From an uncultured Beijerinckiaceae bacterium (GTDB lineage: Bacteria; Pseudomonadota; Alphaproteobacteria; Rhizobiales; Beijerinckiaceae), in the NCBI GenBank assembly GCA_937863205.1, contig CALMGA010000122.1, positions 1 through 28,083 on the forward strand: 28,083 bases of DNA, written 5' to 3'. The first letter of the stretch is position 1. Each line of letters begins with the position of its first letter. Shown one piece after another: positions 1-10,491 of the stretch. Under the pieces are notes generated by a model. It saw only the letters and a list, made by a program, of their open reading frames with translations. It was not told the origin of the DNA and ran no database searches. Position numbers and translations under genes: made by a program.

Positions 1-842
1 CGCCCGAACTGATCGGACGGGCTGTCGCTGCGGCGGAGCGCAACGGCGCCGCCATCCCGGCCCTCGACGTCGTCGACACGATCAAGACGGTGGACGACGC
101 CGGCCGGATCCTCGCCACGCCGGTGCGGGCGACGCTGCGGGCCGTGCAAACCCCGCAGGCGTTCCGCTTCCCGCTCATCCTCGCGGCGCACCGGGCGGCC
201 GCCGCTGCGGGCGCCGGCGCCTTGACCGACGATGCTTCTGTCGCAGAATGGGCCGGCCACCCCGTTCACGTCTTCGAAGGAGAACCCGGCAACATGAAAG
301 TGACGACGCGCGACGACGTCGCGGCGGCGGAAGCGCGGCTGCTGCGCGAGTGTCCCGACGTGCGCATGGGCCAAGGCTACGACGTCCACGCCTTCGGTCC
401 CGGCGACGGCGTCTGGCTCGGCGGCTTCAAGGTGCCGCACGCGATGGGGCTGGTCGGCCATTCCGACGCCGACGTGCTGAGCCACGCCATCACGGACGCG
501 CTCTACGGCGCGCTGGGCGACGGCGACATCGGCAGCCACTTCCCGCCCTCCGACCCGCAGTGGAAGGGCGCGGATTCGTCCATCTTCCTCAAGGCCGCCG
601 TCGAGGCGGTGCGCGCGCGCGGCGGCATGATCGCGCACATCGACGCGACCGTGGTGTGCGAAACGCCGAAGGTCGGGCCCCACCGTGACGCGATCCGGCA
701 AAGCATCGCGCAGGCGACCGAGCTGTCGCTCGACCGCGTCGCCGTAAAGGCGACCACATCCGAGCGCCTCGGCTTCACCGGGCGCGGCGAGGGCATCGCC
801 GCCCTGGCGGTGGCCACCGTGCGTCTGCCGGTGCTGCCATGA
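1..842 (+). CDS. ispDF: Bifunctional IspD/IspF (isoprenoid precursor synthesis), 5' end missing
   Basis: This is the 3' part of a fused enzyme of the MEP isoprenoid pathway in the cytoplasm. IspD makes CDP-methylerythritol and IspF closes the 2,4-cyclodiphosphate. The open frame enters at base 3 and has no start inside the window. Up to about base 355 the translation is IspD-like ([13 protein letters not shown], then [10 protein letters not shown]). From about base 364 it is a complete IspF domain: GYDVHAF with the metal-binding Asp and His, [26 protein letters not shown] and the C-terminal [17 protein letters not shown]. The fused arrangement is known in alpha- and epsilonproteobacteria. The stop TGA overlaps the next gene's start (ATGA), which suggests translational coupling with the CinA-type gene. 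The visible IspF residues are intact, so I expect an active enzyme. Confidence 0.95.
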   Translation, partial: PELIGRAVAAAERNGAAIPALDVVDTIKTVDDAGRILATPVRATLRAVQTPQAFRFPLILAAHRAAAAAGAGALTDDASVAEWAGHPVHVFEGEPGNMKVTTRDDVAAAEARLLRECPDVRMGQGYDVHAFGPGDGVWLGGFKVPHAMGLVGHSDADVLSHAITDALYGALGDGDIGSHFPPSDPQWKGADSSIFLKAAVEAVRARGGMIAHIDATVVCETPKVGPHRDAIRQSIAQATELSLDRVAVKATTSERLGFTGRGEGIAALAVATVRLPVLP

Positions 843-1330
843 TGGCGCCGGAAACGACCATCGCCGTCACCGCCCTGCTGAAGCTGTTCAAGGAGTGCGG
901 CCTCACCATCGCCACGGCGGAATCGTGCACCGGCGGCCTGCTGGCCGCCGCCCTCACCTCCGTATCGGGATCGAGCGCCGTGGTGGAGCGCGGCTTCGTC
1001 ACCTACACCAACGTCGCCAAGACGCAGTCGCTCGGCGTGCCGCACTCGCTGCTTAACGCCCATGGCGCGGTCAGCGCGGAGGTCGCGCGGGCGATGGCGG
1101 AGGGCGCGCTCGCCCGATCCAACGCCGACGTCGCCATCTCCATCACCGGCATCGCCGGGCCGGGCGGCGCCGTACCGGGCAAGCCGGTCGGGCTGGTGTT
1201 CTTCGGGCTGGCGCGCGAGCACATGCGCACGCAGGGCATCGAGCGCCGCTTCGGCGCCCTCAGCCGCGACGGCGTGCGCGAGGCCTCGGTCGCCTTTGCC
1301 CTCGACCTGCTACGCCAAGCTGCCGGATGA
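839..1330 (+). CDS. pncC: CinA C-terminal family nicotinamide-nucleotide amidase (PncC)
   Basis: The 163-residue protein is a stand-alone CinA C-terminal domain. Family members deamidate nicotinamide mononucleotide to nicotinate mononucleotide in NAD salvage. The signature [16 protein letters not shown] (about residues 25-40, with the conserved Ser29) and [11 protein letters not shown] (about 97-107) are clear, and the length fits single-domain PncC proteins. The N-terminal MoCF_biosynth domain of full-length CinA is absent. The start at 839 overlaps the ispDF stop by four bases; a second ATG directly follows at 842 and could be used instead. At the 3' end it overlaps the convergent ratA-type gene by 21 bases, so both stops lie inside the partner's coding region. 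The name cinA is often used for the same gene. Confidence 0.9.
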   Translation: MMAPETTIAVTALLKLFKECGLTIATAESCTGGLLAAALTSVSGSSAVVERGFVTYTNVAKTQSLGVPHSLLNAHGAVSAEVARAMAEGALARSNADVAISITGIAGPGGAVPGKPVGLVFFGLAREHMRTQGIERRFGALSRDGVREASVAFALDLLRQAAG

Positions 1331-1834
1331 GCTGCCGGCCGGGTCCGGCGCCCGCCGGGCGGGTCGTTCGGGATGGCCGTAGATCTGGTTGGCCCTGCGC
1401 TCGAAGGCGACGGTGAAGCGTCGGAACGCCTGATCGAACATGCTGCCGACCAGCAACGCCAGCATGCGGCTCTTGAACTCGTATTCGATGTGAAACACGA
1501 CCTGCGAACCGTGAAGCTCGCCGTGCGAATCGGGCGTATCGCGAAACACCCAGCGGTTCTTCAGATAGCGAAACGGCCCGTCGACGTATTCGACAAGGAT
1601 GTGATTGGCGGCCCGGTCGCAGCTGACGCGCGTCTTGAAGGACTCGCGGATCGCCTTGAACCCGACCTCCATCCTGGCGACAAGGACCTGCAACTCGCCT
1701 TCGCGCTTGTCTTCGAGGAGGTCGAGGGCGGTGCAGAAGGGCAGGAACTCGGGATAGCGCCTGACATCCGCCACCAGATCGAACATCTGCGTGGCCGTAT
1801 GCTGGACGCGTCGCGTCGTGTCGAAGATCGGCAT
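1310..1834 (-). CDS. START-domain ubiquinone-binding protein, COQ10/RatA family
   Basis: The 174-residue protein belongs to the COQ10/RatA polyketide-cyclase-like START family. It opens with MPIFDTTRRVQHTATQMFDL and contains VADVRRYPEFLPFC (about 22-35), SFKTRV, the FRYLKNRW core and the C-terminal helix FDQAFRRFTVAFERRA. Coq10 homologues bind ubiquinone and help its delivery to the respiratory chain. Automated annotation often calls these RatA toxins after an E. coli report of ribosome binding; nothing here suggests a toxin-antitoxin pair. The last 20 or so residues ([18 protein letters not shown]) look disordered. A GAGGG ribosome site stands just before the ATG. The neighbourhood with lipA is the usual one in Rhizobiales. 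The gene meets pncC tail to tail with a 21-base overlap. Confidence 0.85.
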   Translation of the reverse strand: MPIFDTTRRVQHTATQMFDLVADVRRYPEFLPFCTALDLLEDKREGELQVLVARMEVGFKAIRESFKTRVSCDRAANHILVEYVDGPFRYLKNRWVFRDTPDSHGELHGSQVVFHIEYEFKSRMLALLVGSMFDQAFRRFTVAFERRANQIYGHPERPARRAPDPAGSSSGSLA

Positions 1835-1983
1835 CGGCCCTCATAACATGCGGATCGGCGGGGAAAAGAGCGTCGGACGGTCGCTCCCGCACCCCGATCG
1901 AGGGATCATCGGCAGGAATCGAACCGCGGTGTGAACGACGCGGCGGGACGGCCGTTGCGGGCTGATCGAACCGGGAGCCGCCC

Positions 1984-2382
1984 ATGACCGCAAAGACCAT
2001 CCATTCCATGATCCGCGTGATCGACGAAGCGCGATCGTGCGCGTTCTACCACCGAGCCTTCGGGCTGGAGGTCGCCGACCGCTATCCCAAGGACGGCTTC
2101 ACCATCGTCTACCTCCGCAACGCCAACTCGCCCTTCGAGCTGGAACTGACCGTCAACGGGGAGCGGAACACACCCTACGCCAAGGGCGACGGTTACGGCC
2201 ACCTCGCCGTGCTCGTCGACGACCTCGAGGCGGAGAACAAGCGGATGAAGGCCGAAGGCCTGCAGCCCGGCGCCATCAAGGAACTCGACCTCGGCGGCCC
2301 CGCCCGCTTCTTCTTCGTCAGTGATCCCGACGGCTACCAGATCGAGGTGATCGGTCGAAGCGGGCGCTTCAAGGATTACTGA
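1984..2382 (+). CDS. Glyoxalase I-type VOC metalloenzyme (lactoylglutathione lyase-like)
   Basis: This 132-residue protein is one vicinal-oxygen-chelate unit pair resembling glyoxalase I, which isomerises the methylglyoxal-glutathione adduct to S-lactoylglutathione. The four metal ligands expected from E. coli GloA are all present: His7 (TIHSMIRV), Glu54 (FELELTVN), His73 (GYGHLAV) and Glu121 (DGYQIEVI). Length matches GloA (about 135 residues). The catalytic substrate is inferred from the family; related VOC enzymes use other adducts. An ACCGGGAGCCGCCC stretch before the ATG can serve as ribosome site. The gene sits alone on the plus strand between two minus-strand genes, and its 3' end overlaps the lipA 3' end by 7 bases. 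Confidence 0.85.
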   Translation: MTAKTIHSMIRVIDEARSCAFYHRAFGLEVADRYPKDGFTIVYLRNANSPFELELTVNGERNTPYAKGDGYGHLAVLVDDLEAENKRMKAEGLQPGAIKELDLGGPARFFFVSDPDGYQIEVIGRSGRFKDY

Positions 2383-3353
2383 TCGAGCTTCGCCTGCCGC
2401 GCCGCGCGCAGGCGGGCGAAGTCCTCGCCGGCATGGTGCGACGAGCGCGTCAGCGGCGAGGCGGCGACGACCAGGAAGCCCTTGGCGAGCGCCTGCGTTT
2501 CCAGCGAAGCGAACTCGTCGGGTGGCATGAAGCGGATCACCGCATGGTGCTTGCGCGTCGGCTGGAGGTATTGCCCGACGGTGAGGAAGTCGACGTCGGC
2601 GCTGCGCAGGTCGTCCATCACCTGCAGCAGCTCGTGACGTTCTTCGCCGAGCCCGACCATCAGCCCGGACTTGGTGAAGATCGCCGCGTCCATCTCCTTC
2701 ACGCGCTGCAACAGGCGCAGCGAATGGAAGTAGCGCGCACCGGGACGCACGCTCAGGTACTTGGAGGGCACGGTCTCCAGGTTGTGGTTGAACACGTCGG
2801 GTCTGGCTGCCACCACCACCTCCAGCGCACCGGGCTTGCGAAGGAAGTCGGGGGTCAGGATCTCGACCGTGGTGCCGGGGCTGCGCGCCCGGATCGCGGC
2901 GATCACGGCGGCGAAGTGCGCGGCGCCGCCGTCGGGGAGATCGTCGCGGTCGACGGAGGTGACGACGACGTGGGCGAGCCCGAGCTTGGCCACCGCATCG
3001 GCGATGCGCGCCGGCTCGCCCGGATCGAGCGCGCGCGGCATCCCCGTCTTGACGTTGCAGAAGGCGCAGGCGCGGGTGCAGGTGTCGCCCATGATCATGA
3101 AGGTGGCGTGACGCTTGGTCCAGCATTCCCCGATGTTGGGGCAGCCGGCCTCCTGGCAGACGGTGACGAGCCCGTGCTGCTTGACGATCGTCTCCGTGGC
3201 GTCGAACTGCGGCGAGCCCGGCGCCCGCACCCGGATCCAGTCCGGCTTCTTCGCCTGCGGCTGGTCGGGACGGTGCGCCTTCTCGGGATGGCGGACCACC
3301 TCGGGATGGCGGACCTGCTGCGAGTCATCAAGCGTCGCGACCGCATCGAGCAT
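2376..3353 (-). CDS. lipA: Lipoyl synthase
   Basis: LipA is a radical SAM enzyme that inserts two sulfurs into protein-bound octanoyl groups, giving the lipoyl cofactor needed by the PDH subunits encoded nearby. With the ATG at 3353 the protein has 325 residues, the usual length. The auxiliary cluster motif is Cys66-x4-Cys71-x5-Cys77 ([14 protein letters not shown]) and the radical SAM cluster is Cys92-x3-Cys96-x2-Cys99 (CTRACAFC). Near the C-terminus [10 protein letters not shown] corresponds to the RSSYHA element whose serine ligates the auxiliary cluster, with His in place of Tyr. An upstream in-frame TTG at 3401 would add 16 arginine-rich residues and is less likely, since a GGAGA site precedes the ATG. 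The N-terminal tail has a small internal repeat, [11 protein letters not shown]. It overlaps the convergent glyoxalase gene by 7 bases. Confidence 0.95.
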   Translation of the reverse strand: MLDAVATLDDSQQVRHPEVVRHPEKAHRPDQPQAKKPDWIRVRAPGSPQFDATETIVKQHGLVTVCQEAGCPNIGECWTKRHATFMIMGDTCTRACAFCNVKTGMPRALDPGEPARIADAVAKLGLAHVVVTSVDRDDLPDGGAAHFAAVIAAIRARSPGTTVEILTPDFLRKPGALEVVVAARPDVFNHNLETVPSKYLSVRPGARYFHSLRLLQRVKEMDAAIFTKSGLMVGLGEERHELLQVMDDLRSADVDFLTVGQYLQPTRKHHAVIRFMPPDEFASLETQALAKGFLVVAASPLTRSSHHAGEDFARLRAARQAKLDQ

Positions 3354-3545
3354 CGTCACCGCATCTCTCCGCACCGCATCCCTGCATCTCCGAAACGGCA
3401 ACTCCCGGCGCTAAGCTCGAAGCCGCGGCGGTGTCCCGATGATCTAGGCCGTCAGCCCACGCAGCGGTAGTCTCTGCCTGCAGGGTAGACGACCGGCGCG
3501 CGATGGCGACCTTTCGCGTGGGCTGGGCGCCGGCTATCAAGCCGC
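3354..3545. other. Divergent intergenic region lipA / esterase with a 9-bp inverted repeat
   Basis: These 192 bases separate two divergently transcribed genes, so both promoters should lie here. The arms AGCCCACGC (3454-3462) and GCGTGGGCT (3516-3524) are perfectly complementary with a 53-base spacer. An 8-bp palindrome CCTGCAGG lies between them (around 3477-3484). I could not pick out convincing -35/-10 boxes. No gene is visible. Confidence 0.35.
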
Positions 3546-4223
3546 ATGCTCGATTGCCACCTGGCGGGCCGCCTCGCCTTCACCCATCGGCCGCCCTCGA
3601 AACCGCCGCTGCCGCCGGGCAAGCACCCGCTCGGCCTGTCGGGCGGGCGCGACGCGATCCTGGTCGTGCCCGACAAGGTCGATCCGGCCGCCGCCACGCC
3701 GCTGATGGTGCTGTTCCACGGCGGCGGCGGCCACGCCGAGAAGATCCTGCCGATGATGGAGGGCCACGCGCGCGCCTGCGGCTTCCTCCTGCTGGTGCCG
3801 CAGTCGTTCTTCCCGACCTGGGACATCGTGATCGCCGGCAACGGGCCCGACCGCGAGCGCCTGGACACGGCGCTGGGCGCCGTTGCCGACCGTTTCGCGC
3901 TCGACCCCGCCCACCTCGCCTTCGCCGGCCATTCCGATGGCGGCAGCTACGCCCTTTCGCTCGGCCTCGCCAACGGCGACATCGTCAGCCACGTCATCGC
4001 CTCGTCGGCCGGCTTCCTGTCGGTGCACGTGCAGACCGGGGCGCCCCGCATCTTCATCTCGCATGGCGTCGCCGACGAGCAGATCCCGATCGGGCGCAGC
4101 GGCCGGGTTCACGCGGCCGCGCTGAAGGAGGCCGGCTACGACGTGACCTACGTCGAATACGACGGCCTCCACGCCTACCGGCCGGGCGTGGTCGCGCAGT
4201 CGATCGATTTCTTCCTGGCCTGA
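3546..4223 (+). CDS. Alpha/beta-hydrolase esterase (PHB depolymerase/phospholipase-like)
   Basis: The 225-residue protein shows a full serine-hydrolase layout. The oxyanion-hole segment LMVLFHGGGG is at residues 53-62. The nucleophile Ser130 lies in GHSDG (128-132), the acid Asp177 in SHGVADEQIP, and the base His209 in YDGLHAYRP. This pattern resembles carboxylesterases of the phospholipase/PHB-depolymerase type. There is no signal peptide, so it should act in the cytoplasm. The substrate cannot be told from the sequence. The Asp after the nucleophile (GHSDG) is also seen in feruloyl-esterase and PHB-depolymerase-like families. The frame opens divergently from lipA and is followed after 118 bases by the small transporter gene on the same strand. 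Confidence 0.8.
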   Translation: MLDCHLAGRLAFTHRPPSKPPLPPGKHPLGLSGGRDAILVVPDKVDPAAATPLMVLFHGGGGHAEKILPMMEGHARACGFLLLVPQSFFPTWDIVIAGNGPDRERLDTALGAVADRFALDPAHLAFAGHSDGGSYALSLGLANGDIVSHVIASSAGFLSVHVQTGAPRIFISHGVADEQIPIGRSGRVHAAALKEAGYDVTYVEYDGLHAYRPGVVAQSIDFFLA

Positions 4224-4341
4224 ACCGGCTGCATCGATCCGTCGCCGTCCAACTCTTCGTATCTAGCGAAACCACCGGCTCCCGCCGCTCTTTGCCAGCC
4301 ATCGGTGGCGATCGCCTGCCGCGCGCCGGGAGAATCGGTCG

Positions 4342-4785
4342 ATGGTCTTCGTGATGGGTTTGATCTCCTTCCTGGGCGGCGTGCTCAACACCGTGCAGGC
4401 GGGGTCCAATTCCACCCTCGCCAAGACCCTGCAGCAGCCGATCCTCGCCGCCCTGATCGTGACGGCGGTCAACGGCCTCGCCTATCTCGCCCTCGCGCCC
4501 TTCATCGGCCTGCACCTGCCCAAGGCCGAGGCCTTCGCGGCGGTGTCGTGGTGGGCATGGATCGGCGGCGCACTCGGCGGCACCTACGTGCTGACGTCCA
4601 TCTTCTTCGCCGAGAAGCTCGGCAGCGGCATCTTCATCGGCCTGACGGTGACGGCCGGCGTGATTACCTCCGTGGTCATGGACCACTACGGGCTGGTCGG
4701 CTTCAAGCAGCATACGGCGAGCTGGCCGCGTCTCATCGGCGCCGGGCTGATGATCGCCGGCCTTGGCCTCGTGGCGGCATTCTGA
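4342..4785 (+). CDS. Small DMT-superfamily membrane protein, YdcZ/DUF606 family
   Basis: The 147-residue protein is almost entirely hydrophobic, with about five predicted membrane segments (roughly residues 3-20, 31-53, 70-90, 96-115 and 126-146). It matches the DUF606/YdcZ branch of the drug/metabolite transporter superfamily: the N-terminal G-x-x-x-N-x-x-QAGSNSTLAKTLQQP, the central WAWIGGALGGTYVLTS, and GSGIFIGLTVTAGVITS. Half-size proteins of this kind probably dimerise. The substrate is unknown. A GGGAGA ribosome site lies about 8 bases before the ATG. Its stop is only 8 bases from the convergent lpdA stop, leaving no room for a separate terminator. Confidence 0.8.
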   Translation: MVFVMGLISFLGGVLNTVQAGSNSTLAKTLQQPILAALIVTAVNGLAYLALAPFIGLHLPKAEAFAAVSWWAWIGGALGGTYVLTSIFFAEKLGSGIFIGLTVTAGVITSVVMDHYGLVGFKQHTASWPRLIGAGLMIAGLGLVAAF

Positions 4786-4793
4786 AGCTCACC

Positions 4794-6236
4794 TCACTTG
4801 TGCAGCACCTGTCCGTAGGCGTCGAGCACGCTCTCGTGCATCGTCTCCGACAGGGTCGGATGAGGGAAGATCGTGTGCATCAGCTCCTCTTCCGTGGACT
4901 CGAGGTTCATCGCCACCACGTAGCCCTGGATCAGCTCCGTCACCTCGGCCCCGACCATGTGGGCGCCGAGCAGCTTGCCGGTCTTGGCGTCGAAGATGGT
5001 CTTCACCAGACCATCGGGCTCGCCCAGCGCGATCGCCTTGCCGTTGCCCACGAAGGGGAAGCGGCCGATCTTCAATTCGTACCCGGCCTCTCGCGCCTTG
5101 GCCTCCGTCATGCCCACCGACGCGACCTGCGGCTGGCAATAGGTGCAGCCGGGGATCATCGCCTTGTCGATGGGATGGGGATGCCGCCCCGCGATCGCCT
5201 CGATGCACACCGTACCCTCGTGCTCGGCCTTGTGCGCCAGCATCGGCGGCCCGGCGACGTCGCCGATCGCGTAGATCCCGGGCACGCCGGTGCGCCCGAA
5301 GGCGTCGATGCGGACCAGGCCGCGCTCGAACTGCACGCCCAGCGCCTCCAGCCCGATATTCTCGACATTGCCGACCACGCCCACCGCCGAGATCAGCCGC
5401 TCGGCGCGGATCTGCTGCCGGTTGCCCCTTGCGTCCTCGATTGTCGCGGTCACGTCGTCGGCGCCCTTCCCCACCTCCATCACCTTGGTCGAGGTGAGAA
5501 TGGTGATGCCCTGCTTCTCGAAACGCTTGCGAGCCAGGCCCGAGATCTCGGCGTCCTCGACCGGCAGGATCTGGGGCAGCACCTCGATCACGGTCACATC
5601 CGTGCCCATGGTGCGATAGAACGAAGCGAACTCGATGCCGATCGCGCCCGAGCCCATCACGATCAGGCTCTTGGGGAACGCCTTGGGGACCATAGCCTCG
5701 AAATAGGTCCAGATCAGGCGGCCGTCGGGCTCGATGCCCGGCAGCACGCGAGGCCGCGCGCCGGTGGCGACGATGATGTGCTTGGCATGGTAGGTGCCGG
5801 CGCCGAGCGTCCCCTTGGGCGGCGGGTTCTGCGGCTGCGCCGCGTCGGGCTTGGGCGGGCCGACCACGACCTCGCCCGGCCGCGGGATCTTAGCCTGCCC
5901 CCAGATCACGTCGACCTTGTTCTTCTTGAGAAGGAAGCCGACGCCGGCGGTGAGCTGCTGCGACACGCCGCGCGAGCGGTTGACCACGGCGGCGGGGTCG
6001 AAGCCGACCTTCCCCTCGATCGTCAGCCCGTACTCCTTCGGGTGCTGGAGGTAGTGGTAGATCTCGGCCGAGCGGAGCAGCGCCTTGGTCGGGATGCAGC
6101 CCCAGTTCAGGCAGATGCCGCCGAGGTGCTCGCGCTCCACCACCGCCGTCCTGAGCCCGAGTTGCGCCGAGCGGATCGCGGTGACGTAGCCGCCCGGCCC
6201 CGCCCCGATCACGAGAACGTCGTAGGCATCCGCCAT
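4794..6236 (-). CDS. lpdA: Dihydrolipoyl dehydrogenase, E3 of pyruvate dehydrogenase
   Basis: E3 reoxidises the dihydrolipoyl groups of the PDH complex and passes electrons through FAD to NAD. The 480-residue protein starts with the FAD-binding YDVLVIGAGPGG. The redox-active disulfide is Cys42/Cys47 in GGICLNWGCIPTKALL. The NAD-binding motif is VMGSGAIGIEFASFY (193-207), the second FAD motif is YAIGDVAG (322-329), and the catalytic pair is His459/Glu464 in FPHPTLSE. A proline-rich insert at about 125-148 (GPPKPDAAQPQNPPPKGT) is, as I recall, normal for the Rhizobiales PDH-linked type. I chose the ATG at 6236; the frame is open to 6314, but that extension is Arg/Pro-rich and unlike the family. 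It lies 79 bases after pdhC, in the same operon. Confidence 0.95.
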   Translation of the reverse strand: MADAYDVLVIGAGPGGYVTAIRSAQLGLRTAVVEREHLGGICLNWGCIPTKALLRSAEIYHYLQHPKEYGLTIEGKVGFDPAAVVNRSRGVSQQLTAGVGFLLKKNKVDVIWGQAKIPRPGEVVVGPPKPDAAQPQNPPPKGTLGAGTYHAKHIIVATGARPRVLPGIEPDGRLIWTYFEAMVPKAFPKSLIVMGSGAIGIEFASFYRTMGTDVTVIEVLPQILPVEDAEISGLARKRFEKQGITILTSTKVMEVGKGADDVTATIEDARGNRQQIRAERLISAVGVVGNVENIGLEALGVQFERGLVRIDAFGRTGVPGIYAIGDVAGPPMLAHKAEHEGTVCIEAIAGRHPHPIDKAMIPGCTYCQPQVASVGMTEAKAREAGYELKIGRFPFVGNGKAIALGEPDGLVKTIFDAKTGKLLGAHMVGAEVTELIQGYVVAMNLESTEEELMHTIFPHPTLSETMHESVLDAYGQVLHK

Positions 6237-6315
6237 GGGATCAGCAACTCCGCTTCGGGCAGGCTCGGCTTCGGGCAGGTTTGGCCGCGACCCGCCTCGG
6301 CGGGCCGAGCGCATT

Positions 6316-7830
6316 CTACGCCAGCATGCTCAGCGGCGCTTCGACCACCTGCTTGAACGCCTCGATCAGCCGGGCGCCGAGCGCGCCGTCGGCGACGCGG
6401 TGATCGACCGAAAGGGTGACGGTCATCACCGTGGCCACGGCCGGGGCTCCGTTCTTCACCACGACCCGCTTCTCGCCCATGCCGACGGCGAGGATGGTCG
6501 ACTGCGGCGGGTTGATCACGGCGGTGAAGTGCTTGATGCCGTACATGCCGAGGTTGGACACGGCGGTGACGCCGCCCTGGTACTCCTCGGGCTTCAGCTT
6601 GCGCGCCTTGGCGCGGGCGGCGAAGTCCTTCATCTCGATCGAGATGGCCGAGATGGTCTTGGTCTCGGCCTTGCGCACGATCGGCGTGATCAGCCCTGAG
6701 GGGATGGACACGGCGACGCCGATGTCGACGTGCCGGTGCCGCAGCATCGCGCCTTCCGTCCAGGTGGCGTTGATGTCGGGCACCCGGTGGAAGGCGGTGG
6801 CCAGCCCCTTGATGATGAAGTCGTTGACCGAAGCCTTGAAGCGGGGCTTGCCGTCCTTGTCGAGGCCGGCGCTGCTGTTGATCTGCTCGCGCAGGGACAG
6901 CAGCGCGTCGATTTCGCAGTCCAGCGTCAGGAAATAATGCGGGATCTCCTTGGCGGCATCGGACAAGCGCCGGGCGATTGTCCGGCGCATGCCGTCGTGG
7001 GGCGCCACGTCGTAGCTGCCGGGGGTGAAGTACGCCTTGATCGTCTCGTCGGAGATCGCCGGGGCGGGCGCGACCCTCACGTCGGGCTGCTTGGCCGCTG
7101 GCTGCTTGACGGCGGGCTGTTCGGCCGCGACCGGCTTGATGTCGAGCGAGCGGGGTGCCGGTGCGGGGGTGGCCGGCTGCGCGCCGCGCGCTTCGGCCGC
7201 CCGCACGTCGCGCTCAACGATGCGTCCGTTCGGGCCGCTGCCGCTGATGGCGGCGAGGTCGAGGCCGGCCTGCTTGGCGATGCGGCGCGCCAAAGGCGAA
7301 GCGCTGGTCCGGCCGCCGGCCGGGACGGTCGTGCCCGGCGAGGCCGCAGCGGCAGCCGAAGGGGCAGCCGACGACGCGGTCTTGAACGCGTCCGCGGTGC
7401 CGGTCACCATCGGCGCCCCGGCCGTGGCACCCGGCCGTTCGTATTGCAGGACCTGGTCATCGGCTGCGGGGAACGCGCCGCCGCCGTCCGCAGGAGGGCT
7501 CGCGGGCGAGGGCTCGCCGCGCCCGCCCTTGGTCTCCAACGAGCCGGCTGCGACCTTGGCGGCTGCCGGAGCGGCGTGGATGTCCTCGCCCTCCCCCGCG
7601 ATCAGGCCGATCACCTTGTTGACCGGCACGTCGGCCGAGCCTTCGGGCACCACGATCTTGGCGAGCACGCCTTCGTCGACGGCTTCCACCTCCATCGTCG
7701 CCTTGTCGGTCTCGATCTCGGCGAGCACGTCGCCGGACTTGATCGCGTCGCCCTCCTTTTTCAGCCATTTGGCGAGGGTGCCTTTCTCCATCGTCGGGGA
7801 AAGGGCGGGCATCAGAATGTCGATGGGCAT
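6316..7830 (-). CDS. pdhC: Dihydrolipoamide acetyltransferase, E2 of pyruvate dehydrogenase
   Basis: E2 forms the core of the PDH complex and moves the acetyl group from lipoate to CoA. Domains in order over 504 residues: one lipoyl domain (1 to about 80) with the lipoylated Lys43 in [11 protein letters not shown]; a long Ala/Pro/Gly-rich linker (about 85-175); the E3/E1-binding peripheral domain (about 176-212, [18 protein letters not shown] and [11 protein letters not shown]); a second linker with [14 protein letters not shown] repeats; and the catalytic domain (about 265-504) ending with the active-site His477 and Asp481 in SVDHRVADG. The start lies 6 bases after the pdhB stop, so its ribosome site is inside pdhB. 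The first linker has an unusual stretch, [18 protein letters not shown], that looks like recently expanded low-complexity sequence. Confidence 0.95.
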   Translation of the reverse strand: MPIDILMPALSPTMEKGTLAKWLKKEGDAIKSGDVLAEIETDKATMEVEAVDEGVLAKIVVPEGSADVPVNKVIGLIAGEGEDIHAAPAAAKVAAGSLETKGGRGEPSPASPPADGGGAFPAADDQVLQYERPGATAGAPMVTGTADAFKTASSAAPSAAAAASPGTTVPAGGRTSASPLARRIAKQAGLDLAAISGSGPNGRIVERDVRAAEARGAQPATPAPAPRSLDIKPVAAEQPAVKQPAAKQPDVRVAPAPAISDETIKAYFTPGSYDVAPHDGMRRTIARRLSDAAKEIPHYFLTLDCEIDALLSLREQINSSAGLDKDGKPRFKASVNDFIIKGLATAFHRVPDINATWTEGAMLRHRHVDIGVAVSIPSGLITPIVRKAETKTISAISIEMKDFAARAKARKLKPEEYQGGVTAVSNLGMYGIKHFTAVINPPQSTILAVGMGEKRVVVKNGAPAVATVMTVTLSVDHRVADGALGARLIEAFKQVVEAPLSMLA

Positions 7831-7836
7831 GTCGGC

Positions 7837-9345
<1,509 letters not shown>

Positions 9346-9418
9346 CGGGTCCCGCTCAGGAGCGTGATGCCGAAAAGTCGCGAACTCTTCGAGCAGCATC
9401 GGGCATCAGGATAGGAGT

Positions 9419-10456
9419 CTAGTGCAGAACGTCCGTCCAGAGCTCCGACGGATCGGGCTCGGCATCGTGGGTCGCGAAGTCGGCCGCCTCGGCGACGATG
9501 CGGCGGATGTCCTGGTCGATCCTCTTGAACTCGTCCTCGGCGGCGCGTCCCTCGCGCAGCAGGCGCGCCTTCACCTGCTCGATCGGGTCGTGCTCCTCGC
9601 GCATCCTCTGCACCTCGTCCTTGGTGCGGTATTTCGCCGGGTCGGACATGGAATGGCCGCGGTAACGATAGGTCTGCATTTCCAGGATGATCGGGCCGTT
9701 GCCGCCGCGGCACCAGCCCATTGCGAGGTCTGCGGCGGCCTTCACCGCGCGTACATCCATGCCGTCGACCTGGACACCCGGGATGTTGAAGCTCTGTCCG
9801 CGCTTCGAAAGATCGGTGAGCGCCGACGAGCGGGTGATCGAGGTGCCCATCGCGTAGCGGTTGTTCTCGATCACGTAAACGACCGGCAGCTTCCAAAGCT
9901 CGGCCATGTTGAAGGCCTCGTAGACCTGCCCCTGGTTCGACGCGCCGTCGCCGAAATAAGCGAAGGCGACGTTGTCGTTGCCGCGGTATCGGTTGGCGAA
10001 GGCGAGGCCGGTCCCGAGCGGCACCTGGGCGCCGACGATGCCATGCCCGCCGTAGAAGTGCTTCTCCTTGGAGAACATGTGCATCGAGCCGCCCTTGCCC
10101 TTCGACAGGCCGCCGCGACGCCCGGTCAGCTCGGCCATCACCCCCTTGGGATCGAGGCCGCAGGCCAGCATGTGGCCGTGGTCGCGGTAAGCGGTGATGG
10201 TCTGATCGCCGGGCTTAGCGTCGAGCATCAGGCCGGTCACCACCGCCTCCTGCCCGATGTAAAGGTGGCAGAACCCGCCGATCAGCCCCATCCCGTACAT
10301 CTGACCCGCACGCTCCTCGAAGCGGCGGATCAGCAGCATGCGGCGATAGGCGTCGAGTTCCTGTTCGCGGGTGAAGTCGACCGGCCGGGGCGGCGAAACG
10401 TCCACCCGCTCGCCGCGTCCGCCGGACGCCTCGGTGGAATCCGACGTTTCGACCAT
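9419..10456 (-). CDS. pdhA: Pyruvate dehydrogenase E1 alpha subunit
   Basis: E1 alpha binds thiamine diphosphate with E1 beta and starts the PDH reaction. The 345-residue protein has the entry signature MLLIRRFEERAGQMYGMG (40-57), the substrate-channel segment RDHGHMLACG and the GGSMHMF loop. The thiamine motif runs from GDG at 169-171 (YFGDGASNQGQVYEAFN) to NN at 198-199 (VVYVIENN). The phosphorylation-loop equivalent YRYRGHSMSDPAKYRTKDEV is present. I chose the ATG at 10456, which has a strong AAGGGG ribosome site 6-11 bases upstream, over the in-frame alternative start at 10495. It is the first gene of the pdhABC-lpdA run, so the operon promoter should lie in 10457-10700. Confidence 0.95.
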   Translation of the reverse strand: MVETSDSTEASGGRGERVDVSPPRPVDFTREQELDAYRRMLLIRRFEERAGQMYGMGLIGGFCHLYIGQEAVVTGLMLDAKPGDQTITAYRDHGHMLACGLDPKGVMAELTGRRGGLSKGKGGSMHMFSKEKHFYGGHGIVGAQVPLGTGLAFANRYRGNDNVAFAYFGDGASNQGQVYEAFNMAELWKLPVVYVIENNRYAMGTSITRSSALTDLSKRGQSFNIPGVQVDGMDVRAVKAAADLAMGWCRGGNGPIILEMQTYRYRGHSMSDPAKYRTKDEVQRMREEHDPIEQVKARLLREGRAAEDEFKRIDQDIRRIVAEAADFATHDAEPDPSELWTDVLH

Positions 10457-10491
10457 GAAAGCCCCTTCATCCCGCGCTGCCGATCGCACCC

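Noticed and set aside
1310..1834. RatA toxin of a toxin-antitoxin pair
   Set aside because: No antitoxin partner is nearby, and the COQ10-like START fold next to lipA points to a ubiquinone-binding role.
5794..5925. Proline-rich insert in LpdA (about residues 125-148) considered as a new domain
   Set aside because: As far as I recall, similar inserts are usual in the PDH-linked Lpd of Rhizobiales, so it is not noteworthy.
4305..6356. A long open frame (over 650 codons) on the plus strand across the DMT gene and lpdA
   Set aside because: It is antisense to lpdA, whose FAD, disulfide and His/Glu motifs are complete. The long frame is Arg/His/Asp-rich, without any family motif, as expected for an antisense shadow in high-GC DNA.
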